Below are positions 1 to 12,465 of a stretch of DNA of 64,000 nt, one piece after another. A program made the position numbers and the translations under genes. Within the stretch, counting starts at the first letter, position 1. Every line of letters starts with the position of its first letter. The notes under the pieces were generated by a model. It worked only from the letters and a program-made list of their open reading frames with translations. It was not told the DNA's origin and did not search any database. The stretch is from Aselliscus stoliczkanus (Eukaryota; Chordata; Mammalia; Chiroptera; Hipposideridae): contig CM066727.1 of the NCBI GenBank assembly GCA_033961575.1, positions 115,122,434 to 115,186,433 on the forward strand, written 5' to 3'.

Positions 1-944
1 ATTTCTTCCAAGGCTTTGCCTCTGTGTAAGATGCCCTAAATTGTACCAGGGAGGAGACCTCTTCCTATGGCTTCCACCCAAACTTGGAGCCTCCTGGTGT
101 GAGAATAACCAAGGGCAGGATGAAGAATCCTCTCTTCACTAAACCTCCACCTGTCCTCCCAGCATTCCCTGGGCTCCCCCCCACACACATACCATATAAA
201 GGAGAGCTCCTTGGCCTCATACTCCCTAAGGCAGCCCTCCTTGCTACCACCTATTCCTTTGCTCCATCATTTCTTGTGTGGCCACCAATGATGCTACATA
301 GTTGGATAAGCTCTGGCTATCTGATATGTTTTTAACTAGTATCACCAGGAGGTTCTTTCTAAGCTCTAACTTCAACTCCTCATGCTAAATACATGCCCAT
401 TCTTCCCGCAGAGCACATGGAAATAGCCCTTACCCTCTGTGAGCCCTGGCATTCAGGCTGGCATTTAGTCTCATCCATCTCCTCTCCAGACTGTCCTTGG
501 TACAGATGCCCAAGGCCTCTCCACCCCAAAAGGTTTCAAGACTCTTTAGAGAACTGGTGGCTATTGAGGGCTACAGACACCTTTTAAAATAGCCCTTTGT
601 TTTCTTTGATTGCTGGAGTGTGCTTGGCAAGAGGTTCCACTGAGTTGATGCCGCCTAACAGCAGTGCACAACCAGCGACAACAGAGGCTGGAGGACAAGT
701 ACCAGCTTCCTCGTCACTTGGAGTACATTCTGCACCATCTCCCCAAAGCGCCCAGTAGAATGGAGCCTCAGTGGGCCACTGCAGAGACCTGATTATTAGT
801 GAAGCTGTACTGGCTTCCTTTTCTTTGGTGTCTTATTCCCAACTCCTTATTGACACTGCTTAGGGTCACCATAAACTACTTGTGTTAAAACAAAACACAA
901 TTTCAAAAGAGCATTCTTTGTGGGCCACCCCTCTGGATCTAGAC

Positions 945-1254
945 CAGGGGTCGGCAAACTGCAGCTTGCGAGCCAGCTGCGACTCTTTGGGTATGTTCCG
1001 TTCCGTCTCAAAAGTTTGCCGATCCCTGGAAGAGTCAATCCTGTCCTTCACAACAATTTAAAAATTATTCGAGAACCATAAATATATTTTGACATAATCA
1101 CCATTATGTGAATAATATCCTTCAAAAATTTTATAAATGAAACTATGATAGCTTTATTTTCATTTTCAATTTTACTTCAATTTTACTACAGTTCGCGAGC
1201 CGCAGTTTGCTGACCCCGTGTGGCTCTTTCATCTCAAAAGTTTGCCGACCCCTG
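945..1254. mobile_element. hAT-type non-autonomous DNA transposon (310 bp)
   Basis: Terminal inverted repeats CAGGGGTCGGCAAACTGC and its complement ending TTTGCCGACCCCTG, flanked by an 8-base duplication ATCTAGAC / CTCTAGAC (7 of 8 match). A second, inner copy of the terminal sequence occurs near the right end. The interior is AT-rich. The termini resemble OposCharlie3-like hAT families. No transposase is present. Confidence 0.8.
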
Positions 1255-1754
1255 CTCTAGACAAAGGCTCCAAGGCCTTCTCACCCGAATCACTCACAGG
1301 GCCTGGCAGTTAGGAGGCCCCCACTGCCATCTCCAGCACGTGCATGTACACGCATGTGTACATACACACACGTATACACAATGCTTCTCAATAACTGTGT
1401 GGCTTTGAGTAATTCATGTCCTCTACCTGGTCAGTTTCCTCACCAGTCACATAGGGGGTGCTTACTCATCTCTAAGGACGCTTCCAGCCCAAATGTTCTG
1501 GGAGCTTGGGTTTGCAATGCCAATGCCAATGCCAGTCCACCAAGGCCCACCAACCCCAAGGTCCCAGGCTCTCTACCTTTGCCCACCTGTGTGCACAGGG
1601 ACCTGACAGACCGTAGCCCTTCCAGGTTTATGATTAAGACTGTTGGAAAGGAGACCCTTCCCTGCCTTCCTTCTTTAGAGTTCTCTACAGGCTTGTGTGG
1701 TAGAAGGTGGCTGTGGCAACCCAGGACTGCTGTCACCAATATGGCAAAGTTTAA

Positions 1755-1965
1755 GGTTATGTAGTATAGGGCAAAGATTTTGGGAAGACCTGGAGTAGAA
1801 TCCTGGTTCTGCTATGTACTGTGTGACCTTGGGGAAGTTACCTAACCTCCTTGTGGCTCTATTTCCTCATCTACAAAACAGGCATCCTAATAACTCCTTT
1901 GCAAGGTGACTATAGCTTGCAAAGTACCTAGTACATTGCCTGGCACACAGTGGTCCTTCATAAAT
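1755..1965 (+). repeat. MIR SINE
   Basis: Core CTGTGTGACCTTGGGGAAGT and TTTCCTCATCTACAAAACAG, ending in the CTGGCACACAGT segment. Nearly complete. Confidence 0.75.
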
Positions 1966-3394
1966 GGTCATGGCACTGGTGGCTGTATTCTGAGCCAGAA
2001 CCCTATAGCATAGAGTCATAAAGGAATCCCCAGAAAATAGCATGGAGAATTCCTAAATGGAAAGGGTTCTCAACATTTAGCCTTCCTGTCAACCTTCATG
2101 ATACAGAAATAATAGGGTGTTTTTCATCATACCTCCTGGTCTTTCACAGCCCTCTGGACTAACTCCCAGGATCCTTAGGGAGAAGACTAAAGATGGTTGG
2201 CTTCCTTGAGGCTTCCTTCCACCCCGGCTCTTCATCCAGAGGAGCAACACAGCAAAGGGGCTTGGTCTGTAGTATCGCCAAGTCATGGGTCCCATGGCCT
2301 CTGAGGAAACTGTGTGTATTCACTACCTACAGGAAATCCGTTTAACTGTAGCCACCCCAATGTGGGCATCCCTAGGTGGGCATTTGTCCAGTGCCTGCTC
2401 TACAGATTTGTGCTCTGGGCACTTTGTCGGGGAGCAACAGAGGCCTGAGTGTTCAGCACTTCAATTTGGTGGCTGAACATCAACAGAATGTTCCCAGCTT
2501 CTGTTTCCCTCTCTACACTCCATCTATAAAAATGGTCCAAGGAAAGAGGTTCAACTCTTCATCTTGGCTGTCATAGCCGGAAGGATCATCTCCTTCAGTA
2601 CACAGCCTTTTACATAACTGGAGGCCCATTGTCCCAGCACTTGGAACATCACTCCTCCCAAGACACAGTCTGTGTTGCTTAAGCTTCCAGAGTTTACTGG
2701 GCTGACCTCACATCACAAAGCTGCCATCCGTAGTGAGTCAGATTTCAGGCAGCCTGGTACTTGGACAGGAATCACGTGGATGGGTTTGCCTTTGCCTGTG
2801 TGACCTGTTTAGCTTCTTGTAAGCCTTCTCTTGAGCTATTGGAGAGGGATCCTGGTGATCTTAGTTGTCTTGAGCTTAATATCTAACTGCAAAAACAGAT
2901 CCTTGAATGGCAGTCCACTAGCCTGGAAAAACTTAGGGTCACTGCTGACATATAGGAGATGCTAGTCACAAGAGTCTTCCCTGGGTTGAGAAGGTAAAAA
3001 GGAGAATGTGGGTGGCATCAATGTGAGAGGTTCCTAGAAGTCTTTGGTTGTCCCCACATGACATCAGGCTGATACACATAAGGGGGCTCAGGCCTTCAAT
3101 GGAAGTTACTCCACACACAGGAACACAGGATTTGAGTATGAGAAGTGAAAGTCTTTAAGAAGTTGAGGGAACAAGAGCTGCTCAGAGGAATATTCCATGC
3201 ACCCAGGATCAGAATGACCTGTTGTTGGAAATGAACATCACATCAGGGGAAGGTCACTCGTGTGAACCAGCTTGTGCTCAGAAGGATGCTAGGTGCCTGC
3301 TGAGCATGCCTGGTCCTGGCACATATAAGACCCCCTGGGGTTCCAGTGGCCACTCCAGCCTATCATGTCTGCTGTTAGAGTTGACTTCCTAAAA

Positions 3395-3890
3395 TGAAGA
3401 TGCTTTAATGCCAATTCTCTGTTCAAAACCCATCAGTAACTTTTCAATACTGCTGGGATAAAGTCTGCCAGGATGGCACTCAATCAGGACCATTCATGAT
3501 CGTAGCCCAATCTCCCTTTCCAGCCTCTCTCTGAGTGATCTAACCACTCTATCTACACCAAACTCCCCCCGCAACTGCCATGCCGTCTCAGACCACAATG
3601 CCTCTCACAGGACTTCCTTCTGCCTGAAATGCCTTCTCCTCTCCATGCCCTTACTCTTCCACCCACTCCTTTCTGTCTTTCAAGACCCACTCATTGCCCT
3701 AGGAAGAGTCAGTCCCACCCTCTAATGTGCTCTAATAATTCTTGACACTTGCCTCTGTTTCAGCAACAACTTTGTGCTCAAATTATTCACTGATGTGTTT
3801 CTCTCCTCCCCCAGACTGTCTATGTACAGCTTCCTCTCACAGGAGAGTATCACAGTAGGCTGACTCATGAAGCATGTCTAATAAATGTTG
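3395..3890 (+). repeat. L2 LINE 3' end
   Basis: Old degraded L2: pieces such as TTCTGCCTGAAATGCCTTC and CAAGACCCACTCATTGCC, ending in TCTAATAAATGTTGGATGGA. A (GGAT)n tract follows at about 3890-3930, probably grown from the L2 tail. Confidence 0.65.
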
Positions 3891-3930
3891 GATGGATGGA
3901 CATGTGGGTAGATGGGTGGGTGGATGGATA
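3890..3930 (+). repeat. (GGAT)n microsatellite, imperfect
   Basis: About ten GGAT/GGGT units directly after the L2 terminus. Confidence 0.7.
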
Positions 3931-4779
3931 TCATTTAACCTGTACTACTTCCTCAAGGGCAGGGATACTGAGGTGGGTTTGGTGATTCACACCCAGGCCC
4001 TCCTTCAAGGAATGACTCGCCCAGCTCTGGGAATGCTGTTGGAAGCTGCCTTCAGCAGTCAACCCCATCAGCTGCTTCAGGGATTGTCTCAGCTGCGGAG
4101 AACTACTTGGCCCAAAGTCATGTCCTTCCCAGGGCTGTCCACATCCAATGACTAATTGAGGTGGGGATATAAAGGCTCAGTCCTTTTGAGCCAACATGGG
4201 GCAAGCTGATAGGGCATTCTCACTCCGGAGCTTGCCATGGGATTGGCCAAGGCTTTTGTTGTCCCTCCGTTGCATTTAACTTCTCCCTCTGCCTTGCGCT
4301 GTGTTCCTCCCCTCCCTTCCATGGGTGCTTCCCCTAGTAAACAGTCAGCATCCTGAACTCAGAGTCTGCTCCCCAGAGAACCCAATCAGCAATGGATACC
4401 AAGCTTTTCCTTTTCCTTCCTTTTTCTTGATAGCCAGCATTACCCTGGTCTCCCCAACCCCCAGACCTGTAGAAACTTTCTGGGTCCTAGCACCTTTGGA
4501 AAGAGCTCTGGGCTCTCTTCGCAGAAAAATGCACATTATATCATACATGCCAAATTCTACCTCTGCGTTCAGAGGCCTTACAGACTCCATGGAGCCAGGC
4601 TAAACACACTGCTCTGGAGAAGTGATCACGGGTTATATTCCAAATGCTGAAGATGGCGCCAAGGGCTGTAGACAGCTCTCTGGTAGTAGAAAATGTTTGG
4701 ATACCACACACCACAGGGCTTTCTGACACTGGTCACTGTTATCCTCAACACTGATGGACCCCCCATTCACAAGCAGCGA

Positions 4780-4930
4780 AGCTTGAATGGAGGGAGGCCC
4801 TGGTTCTGCAACTTCCCAGTCAGGTGATGTTGAGCAAGATGCCGAAGTTTCCTGCACCTCAGTTTTCTCATTAGCAAAATGGGGGTGTGAATATAGCCTC
4901 TCAAGGGAGCGATGAAGATGCAATGACCTC
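4780..4930 (+). repeat. MIR fragment
   Basis: Matches the middle of MIR: CTCAGTTTTCTCATTAGCAA then AATGGGG. 5' part lost. Confidence 0.55.
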
Positions 4931-5694
4931 ATAGATTGGAATGCTGGCCACCATAGGAAACTCAGCCTTCCTATGAGAGGAATGAGTGAGAAGAGAGGGC
5001 ACTAGCGAGACAGTGGCATCTGTGCTTATGCGGCCCCTGCCAGGAAGCTGAGTCCCTGTGAGGCCTTGGAGGGGACAGGAGCAATTGAAGAGCTACGTGA
5101 GGGCAAGGAGAGGGTGTGGGCTCTGCTTAGAGAGGGGAAAACTTCAGCGCTTCCAGACCACAGGCTGGCTTGGGTGCTGGCCCTTGGCACAAAGGTGGGG
5201 GAAGGTATGAGAAGGAGCCTGGAGGCCCAGCCCCTGATGCTTGTTGGTGCTGATGGTCGTGGGTGGTTTGTGGGGGTGGCTGGGGGTGAGGAGGGGTGTG
5301 GTGGCTAGAACAGTAATAACTAGAGACCTTGCTGGAGTGTTTCAAGGCTGCAGGACTCCTCAGGCGGGAAGAATCCCCCCAGGGCCTGACCAATTGCACT
5401 AGATTATCCCAGACTCTGCCAGCCTTTCTTAAAGCTCTTCTGGGACAAAGACATGAGGCATTTTCCAGACAAAAGCTAACAATACACCTCTCATCTCAAG
5501 ATTTTTCAGCCTTTACTAAAACACTTCTTTCTCTCCCTGGTCTGAATCAATAAAGAGATCTTAGATGGTCAAAGTGAAGTCACTGAACAAGGGAATCCAA
5601 GCATCCTTTGGGGTCCTGAATAGTACTGGGGAGGGTTGATGTGAACAGAAGGCCAGTGTTAGAAAATTTACTCAGCTGTTTGAAAGAACAGGCT

Positions 5695-5830
5695 GGAAAG
5701 TGCTGGTGGTGGAAAGAGCAGCGAGAGTGAGGGTCCAATTTTACCTCTGCCTGCAGCGTCTGGTGTAACCTCGGGCACGTTGCTTCTCACTGGACCACTG
5801 TTTTCTCATTATGAAATGGACAATTCAAGC
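5695..5830 (+). repeat. MIR fragment
   Basis: Recognised by TGGTGTAACCTCGGGCACGT and GTTTTCTCATTATGAAATGG. Strongly diverged. Confidence 0.5.
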
Positions 5831-7644
5831 AAGATGGTGTGACATCTGGAAGGAAGGAAAGGCCCACCTCCTGCCTCCCCTTCCTTCTGCATGGGCCCAG
5901 GGCCCACACTGCACCATGGCTGCTTACGCCCACCAGTCAGCTCTCAACACCCAAGGACACAGCATAAGCCTCCCCTTGCCTCCTTTACGTCATTTAATCC
6001 ATGCCAAGCACCTCCGCCAGCCGTGGCTCTTTGACCTCCATTATCCAAGCTGGAAGCCAAGTCTCAGAATAGAAACCCCTGGAGGAGAGCAGCTGTGGCC
6101 TTCCGGGCTCATCCACTTGCAGAGGCTGCCCTGACTTCATTGGTTGTGACAGATGCTTCTCCCTCCCATCTCCTGAGGGCCCTGAGAGTAAGTTATTCTC
6201 TCCTGTGGGCTCTTTGGAGGCTCCAGACTTTGGCCTCACAGCTGCTCCAAAAGGTGCTGACCAGTCTGGTTTATCTGCAGGGGTTTCCTGTCACAGGGAT
6301 TATGGCACTTCTCGGGGCTTGTGCCGTCCCCACACCCAGGCCCAAAATACCCAGGCACTCGCCCGAGACGGAGCACAGGAGGAGCTCATGCTGCCTGCCC
6401 CAGATGTCCAATGTGTAAAGGTCCCCACTTAGCCCACCCCACAGGGGACATTAGTACCTGGGCATGTCAGAGCCCAGTGTGCTCCAGAGAGGCCTTATCT
6501 AGAAGCTTCTTCGGGACACCTCCCTCATAGGCTCCCAAGCTGGCCACACTGACTAATGCCGTCGCATTGCACCTGGAATCCTAATATTTATGAGCTTTTT
6601 ATTTTCTCACAGATAGGCATGGATCTCATAGCAAGATCAAGCTCTAAGGACATGCTCCCTGCTCCCTGCACACAGCACACAATTTCACAAGTGCATGCTT
6701 CTCTCACCCAGGGCAGCTAGAACTCATTGTGCACCGGAACACACCCTGGATTTTCTCACCTTTTATGTCTGCTTGCATTATTACCCCTCAGGGAAAATAT
6801 TTCCTGCTTCTAATGTTCTCATCTCACCAATCTTAACAATAAGTTCCAAACCTCCCCCTTCAAACCACCCCGAACACACAACCTAAAGTCATCCCACAGA
6901 TACAGAGAGAAATTGCTGTTTAAAGCCTAGTGAACTCTGGTTTTATTTAACTTTTTTCTTTTATTATGAACTATTTTATATATGCAGATATGAATACCAC
7001 GTGAGGTATAAAGAAAAATATACACTTGTACCCAGCTCAAGAAATAACACATTAGAAGCCTTTAATACTTTATATTCCTCCTTCCTTCCTCAGAGGAATC
7101 CCTGTCCTGAATTTGTGTTTATCATTCCCCACCTCCTCCTTTGGGGCAAATTTCCTCCTGTCTTTACATAAACAATGGTGGCTGCCTGGCAGGAGCACCA
7201 AGTTTGCATAGTGTGCTCAATGGGGAGGCTCAGGAACACTCCAGGTCTTGCAGACCCCAAAGGGGTCAGGGAGCCCCTCTAAGGGCAAAGGCCCCACAAC
7301 TGCCTGCTGGCAGGGCTGTGTAGACGGCAAGGGGTCTGACCACCGCTTGGTGTGCCCATTATTTCTGCAAGGAGACTTTTAGGAAAGAAAATGGATGTGT
7401 CCGTTGAGGAGCATCTCCCCGATGGCCCTTTGTGGCTTGCATGTGTGGTGATCTCCCACTGGACCATGGTGATTGTCAGGAGCCACACAGGTGATGCTGG
7501 GAGAGGCATTCTCAAGAGAGACATCAGCCTATGTGCCAGCTGGGAGCCGAGTCAGGGTGAGTGCCTTTGGGGTCCCTGAGCAGAGGGGGGACCTGAGGCT
7601 GCAAGCAGTGCCAGCCAGCTTCATAATTGGGCAGCCCTGTGGCA

Positions 7645-7830
7645 GCTACAGGTGTGGGCTCAGGGCCTGGCTGCCTGGGTCTGAAGGCAGGCTCTGCCTT
7701 GCCCCTGCTGTGTGGCCTTGGGCAAGTTGCTTAACCTCCTTGTGCCTCACTTTCCACTGCATGCAAGAATTAGGTAGTGATACATGTCAAATGCTCAGTA
7801 AGCCCTATATATGTAGTAACTATCTTTTTT
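7645..7830 (+). repeat. MIR SINE
   Basis: Well-kept core TGTGGCCTTGGGCAAGTTGC followed by TTAACCTCCTTGTGCCTC. Confidence 0.7.
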
Positions 7831-8104
7831 CCTTTTTAGGATTTCCAACATGCTATTTTGGCAGATAAGAAAAAAATTCCAAAGCACCCTCCAGTTTCCC
7901 TATGATGTTATAAAAGAATATGAAACGTAGGAAAGATGTGATTTTAAGTTAAAGAACAGTCCTTTAACTCAACTATTATTTTTTAATGTTCTTAGTGTCT
8001 TGTGCTAGAATTCTTTAAATGGAGAAGTATTGGGCTTTTCTGTATGGTGTAATTTCTGAAGGTCTGAGTTAGAGATGATGCCAAGAGAAGCTTACGATTA
8101 GGGA

Positions 8105-8345
8105 GTAAAGGCTGGGAGGCAGCAGCGTGTAACAAGTATGAGACTGGGAACCAGACAGACCAATGATGGCCTAAATCCGGCTACTCACTCGCTGTGTGGT
8201 ATTGGGCTAGTTCCTTAACTTCTCTGAGACTATTTCCTCATATATAAAGTTAGCATACCTACCCCATGATTTTTGGGGGGAGAATTAATGAAATAATGTC
8301 CAATAAGTCTCTGCCACCTAATTGATGCTCGGTAAATCTGGGCCT
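8105..8345 (+). repeat. MIR SINE
   Basis: CTGTGTGGTATTGGGCTAGT core and a 3' part that includes AATTAATGAAATAATG and a degenerate GATGCTCGGTAAAT end. Confidence 0.65.
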
Positions 8346-9353
8346 GTTGTGCTTCCCCAGCTCCTGGCTCATGAGAAATTGCTCCCTGGAGAACAAAGTA
8401 CTCCTCTTGTCCTTCTTGGACAGCCCTATGATGGTGACCTACACAGTCCAGGTGTGCACACAGCCTATTCCAGCGGCAGGGCATGAGACCATGCCTGCCT
8501 GGGTGTTTTGTGTTCTCGTGATGCTAAAGTCCCTTCATTTCATCCTCCTGGTCCAACCCAGATCAGCTCTACCTCACCCCAGCAGAGCAAGGTCCTAAGC
8601 CATTTCCAGGGAAAGATATCCTTCCAACTCCTCACAGGCTCAGCTTCATCGCCTGCCAGGAAAAAGGTCTCTAATGGCCCTCAGGTGCATATGGCAGTCA
8701 GGTGTGTGCTTGCCAAAACAGGAATCTTGTGACACAAGCGATGGAAATGGCAGACTTACAGTAGCATAGGACATTGCTCTGGACACCCATCAAGTCACTA
8801 TGGAGCAAGACTCCCTACCTGTTTCCCTACAGTCACCTCCCTTAGCTTCACCTTTCCTATTGGAAGTCCTTCCTAAAGTCTAGCTTTAGTCTTCCTTGCT
8901 GCAGTAGAAACCATTTACAAGCTTACAGTATCAGAAAGACCATGCCATTTCCCACATGTCTGTGGGTTTCATGAGTCATCTCCAAAAGTATTTAGGAGGA
9001 AGGGACAATGCAGCACACACCAGCTTTGGGAAGAAACCTCAGAAATCCCATCTTGGGAAGCCCCCACAGGCAGGGTAGGAGTCAGTGCCAGGCCATAAGC
9101 CTTTCCCTGAGGGGTTTAAACTGTCCTCCTCTTAGGAGAACAGGCAGTCAAAACTGGCAAGATATTCCTGACGAAATGCCTCTGCTCTTAATCTCATCCT
9201 AGCCTGCACTGTTACAGCCTGGTGCTGGGTTAAATCATTTCCTCTCCTGCCCTGAAAATCTCCTCTTCTGGCCCATAGCCTTGCTTGATTGGCATTCATC
9301 TGGGCCTTTAGCTCTTTTGATATTTCCCCCCAAATTAGTACCTCAATTCTCAG

Positions 9354-9355
<2 letters not shown>

Positions 9356-9419
<64 letters not shown>
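9356..9419 (+). repeat. (CT)n microsatellite, 32 units
   Basis: Perfect CT dinucleotide run of about 64 bases followed by a further C/T-rich stretch to about 9470. It makes artefactual Ser-Leu and Arg-Glu open frames on both strands. Confidence 0.95.
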
Positions 9420-9421
<2 letters not shown>

Positions 9422-9814
9422 CCTCTCTCTTTTTCTCCTCCTCCCCCTCTTTCCCTCCCCTCCCCACCAAGATATTGGGCACTTTCCAGCCAACACTGTA
9501 TGTCAGGGGCTAGGATGGAATAGAAACATCTGAAAGACTGCCTCCTATGCCATGCCCATCACCTGTCACCAAAGGAGGGATGGACCTTCTCCCTGAAGGG
9601 CATGGCTCAATGACCGTGAACAACATGCAAGGTGGTGTGTCCCCTGCTGCTTGCCATACCAGAGGCACTGCCACTAGGATCCCATCTCCTGAAGGGGTCA
9701 GCCCATTCTTTCTAAACAATTCCCAGTCATACCTGAGTTTCTAGACCCCTTTTCCTGGGACTCCTGGATCTTGATTGGTTCCTCCCTCTCTGCTCTTGAA
9801 ATATCCAGCTTTAA

Positions 9815-10050
9815 AATAGCTAGCATTTACTGAATGCTTGCTCTGTACCAGACACCTTGCCATTGCATCATCTCATTTAATCCTCCCAACCACCCTAAGA
9901 GGTAAGTGCTATTGTGACCTCCATTTTACAGACGAGTAAATTGAGGATTAGAACACTTAAGTAGTTTAACCAAAGTCACACAGTTTGTAAGTGGCCAAGC
10001 CAGGACTTGAACCTATATTTGAATTGCTCCACATCGTAGTGCTTCCTTGA
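9815..10050 (-). repeat. MIR SINE
   Basis: Reverse-orientation MIR: CCATTTTACAGACGAGTAAA, then AAAGTCACACAGTTTGTAAG, then GGACTTGAACC. Confidence 0.75.
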
Positions 10051-10519
10051 AGACTTCCTGAATTGATCTTCTAGCCCAGGGCTCTCCTTTACCACCTCCT
10101 CACCTCTCTCTTCCTTTCCAACCTGGAAGGGAATCCATAAAATCATCTGGTGCTAAGCCCTCTCTCTACCCTTGTAGAAGAAATAGGTCTCTCATATTTT
10201 TAAGTTCGTTATTGATCAGTAATTAAGAGTATCCTATTTACCAGGATCATTTCTCATTATGAATTAGTAAATTCATACTAATACGATGTATCAGTCTTAT
10301 GCATTTGGTGATTTTGGAGTCAGTTCCCCTGGAATCAGAAGACCTCGAGGTGGCCCAGTTGATCTTCAAAGTTGCAAAGCTATGGCCTAGACTTAGAACA
10401 TGGTGAACCCTCCAGTCTGTGTGGGTGGTGGCACTTGGGGCATGACACATTCCAACCTTGACAAGGAGGAAGCAGCCTCACGTCACCGCTCAGGTGGCCT
10501 GTGTTTGCGTGGGCCCTCA

Positions 10520-10850
10520 TCTTAAGCTCTGCCAGCTTTCACCTTTGGGCCCTGAGCAAGCTGCTCCTCCTCTCTGAGTATGTCCTCAGCTGTAAAATGG
10601 ACACAATCATTCTTGCCCTGTGACCTTTAATAGGTTTGTGATGAGGATCAAATGAGTAAGAGGATGGGAAGGAGTTCTATAACCTGGAAAATAGGGAGCG
10701 CCTTGTCTGAGGTGGTGAAAAGCACCGGCTTCTCAGGAAGCCTGACTGCTACCTTGTTCTGCACTTCAGCAGCTGGGAAACCTTAGGCAAGGCACTTTTC
10801 TTTTTCCTCTGGTCCTCAGTCTCCTGTCATTCAATCAAGGGCTGGTGTAT
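10520..10850 (+). repeat. Two consecutive MIR fragments
   Basis: First at about 10520-10680 (TGTAAAATGGACACAATCAT and GATGAGGATCAAATGAG). Second at about 10715-10850 (GGTGGTGAAAAGCACCGGCT then GAAACCTTAGGCAAGGCACT). They share orientation. Confidence 0.55.
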
Positions 10851-11362
10851 GCATGCCTTGGCTTGCTTCCAGCCATGACATCCTGTGGTTCTAAATCAAC
10901 AGACCCTTTCTCTTAGCTCCTGCTGACACTTCTCCCTGCTGGAGACAGCCAATTTTCCTTCACAGACAGCTGTCTTTCCTGTTTTGTTTTTTAATTGTCA
11001 CAAAAGAAATCTCTAAACCTCTCCTATCTTAAGCTATCCTAAGGCTTCTCAAAGTCTTTAATGGTCTGATTAACTCATTTTTGCTATAGATTAAGATCAT
11101 TCCCTGTTTTGATTTTATAAAACAAATTTAAAACACTTTTTGTCATACATCAGAAATACTTATTGGAATTATAAATTATTTTCATGGTCATATTATTGGT
11201 TAAAAGATAAATGAATAGGTAGAGATGCCCTTTCAGAGGAGAAACAAAACAAAACAAAAAGCACAGGAGACAGTGAGGCTAGAAAAATCTCTAGACCTGC
11301 AAAGAGAGGTGACTCTGGGAATAAATAAAACAACATCCAAAAAACTCAAAAAGTTTTCAGTG

Positions 11363-11790
11363 GGGCCAGCCAAGTGATTCAGTTGGTTAAGAGCTTGCTC
11401 AAGAGTAAGAGCTCTGAGCAACAGGGTCGCCAGTTCGATTCTCACATGGGCCAGTGAGCTGCACCTGAGCTGAGCTGCCAAAGGTGGCAGGATGGCTCAG
11501 CTGGTGAGAGCACATGCTCCTAACAACAAGATTGCCTGTTCGAGATGGTGGGCTACGCTGCTCCAGCAGCTCAAGGGATAGAGCCTGTGCTCTTAACAAT
11601 GAGGCTGCTGGTTCAACTCCCACATGGGCTGGTGGCTACGATCACCTGGAATTAACTGAACACAGCACCTTGAGCTGAGTGGCGCTACTGGACTTGAAGC
11701 TGAGGAAACTGCGCCCTCCACAACTAAGACTGAAGGACAACAATTTGTCTGTTCCCTTTCCCCAATTCCTCAATAAAATCTTTTAAAAAA
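11363..11790 (+). repeat. Long tRNA-derived SINE, trimeric, with AATAAA tail
   Basis: Starts GGGCCAGCCAAGTGATTCAG and contains three tRNA-like units, each with a B-box-like GGTTCGATTC variant (GCCAGTTCGATTCTC, GCCTGTTCGAGAT, GCTGGTTCAACTCCC). Ends TTCCTCAATAAAATCTTTT plus A-tail. Only weak CAGT-type repeats flank it, so the duplication has decayed. The form resembles rhinolophoid bat SINEs. Confidence 0.8.
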
Positions 11791-12244
11791 CAGTAAGAAG
11801 AAGTTTTTGGTAAATGAAACAACAATGTATTTCCCAGAAAATTAGACAAAAATGCATTAATGAATGCCAACTAAAGAGATGGCCAGATATCTCTTTATAT
11901 TTCATTTTGTTGTTCTAGAAGTGCTACCTTTAGTTATGTGTACTTCTTAAATAATAAAGCCTAGGGCTTTTTTTACCCTTAAAAATATTCTCTGGGTCAT
12001 CTGTCTTCAGCTTGGTTGCCTCGGATGTTTTTACCTCATTTGCGTGGAGTCTGCAAACAGCCTCATGCACAAGGTGGAGGGGCAGAAAGAGAGGCCCAGC
12101 CTTCTCAGCCCTTGAACTACAAGCCAGGTTCTCTGAGAGGAGCTGACTCTGAGCGGACTGCTTCCTGTGGCTGGGGAAGGGGGAACTGGCTGTTCACAGC
12201 CTGGCCACAATTGCACTTTCTATACTTGAACACATGTCCCTTTT

Positions 12245-12465
12245 GTTATCTGACTCCAGTGGTAGAAGCTGCACCAGGTACTTGGTTCAAATCCTCGCTC
12301 TGCTATTTACCAGGAATATGGATCTTGAACAAGTCATCTCTGATCCTTACTTTTTTTGTTGTAACATCGGATTAACAACATTTTATTTTAAGCTTTTAGT
12401 AAGAATTAAATAATACTTGTGTAGCACATAGCAGGTGCTTAGTACATGACAGCTAGTGCTCTCTT
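12245..12465 (+). repeat. MIR SINE
   Basis: TCAAATCCTCGCTCTGCTAT then a diverged core (ATCTTGAACAAGTCATCTCT) and a GCAGGTGCTTAGTACAT end. Confidence 0.6.

Noticed and set aside
9132..9482. Arg-Glu repeat frame, 116 codons
   Set aside because: Caused by the (CT)n microsatellite.
11363..11790. tRNA-like B-box sequences in the SINEs considered as tRNA genes
   Set aside because: They lack a complete cloverleaf and acceptor stem, and sit in repeated SINE bodies with A-tails and target-site duplications.
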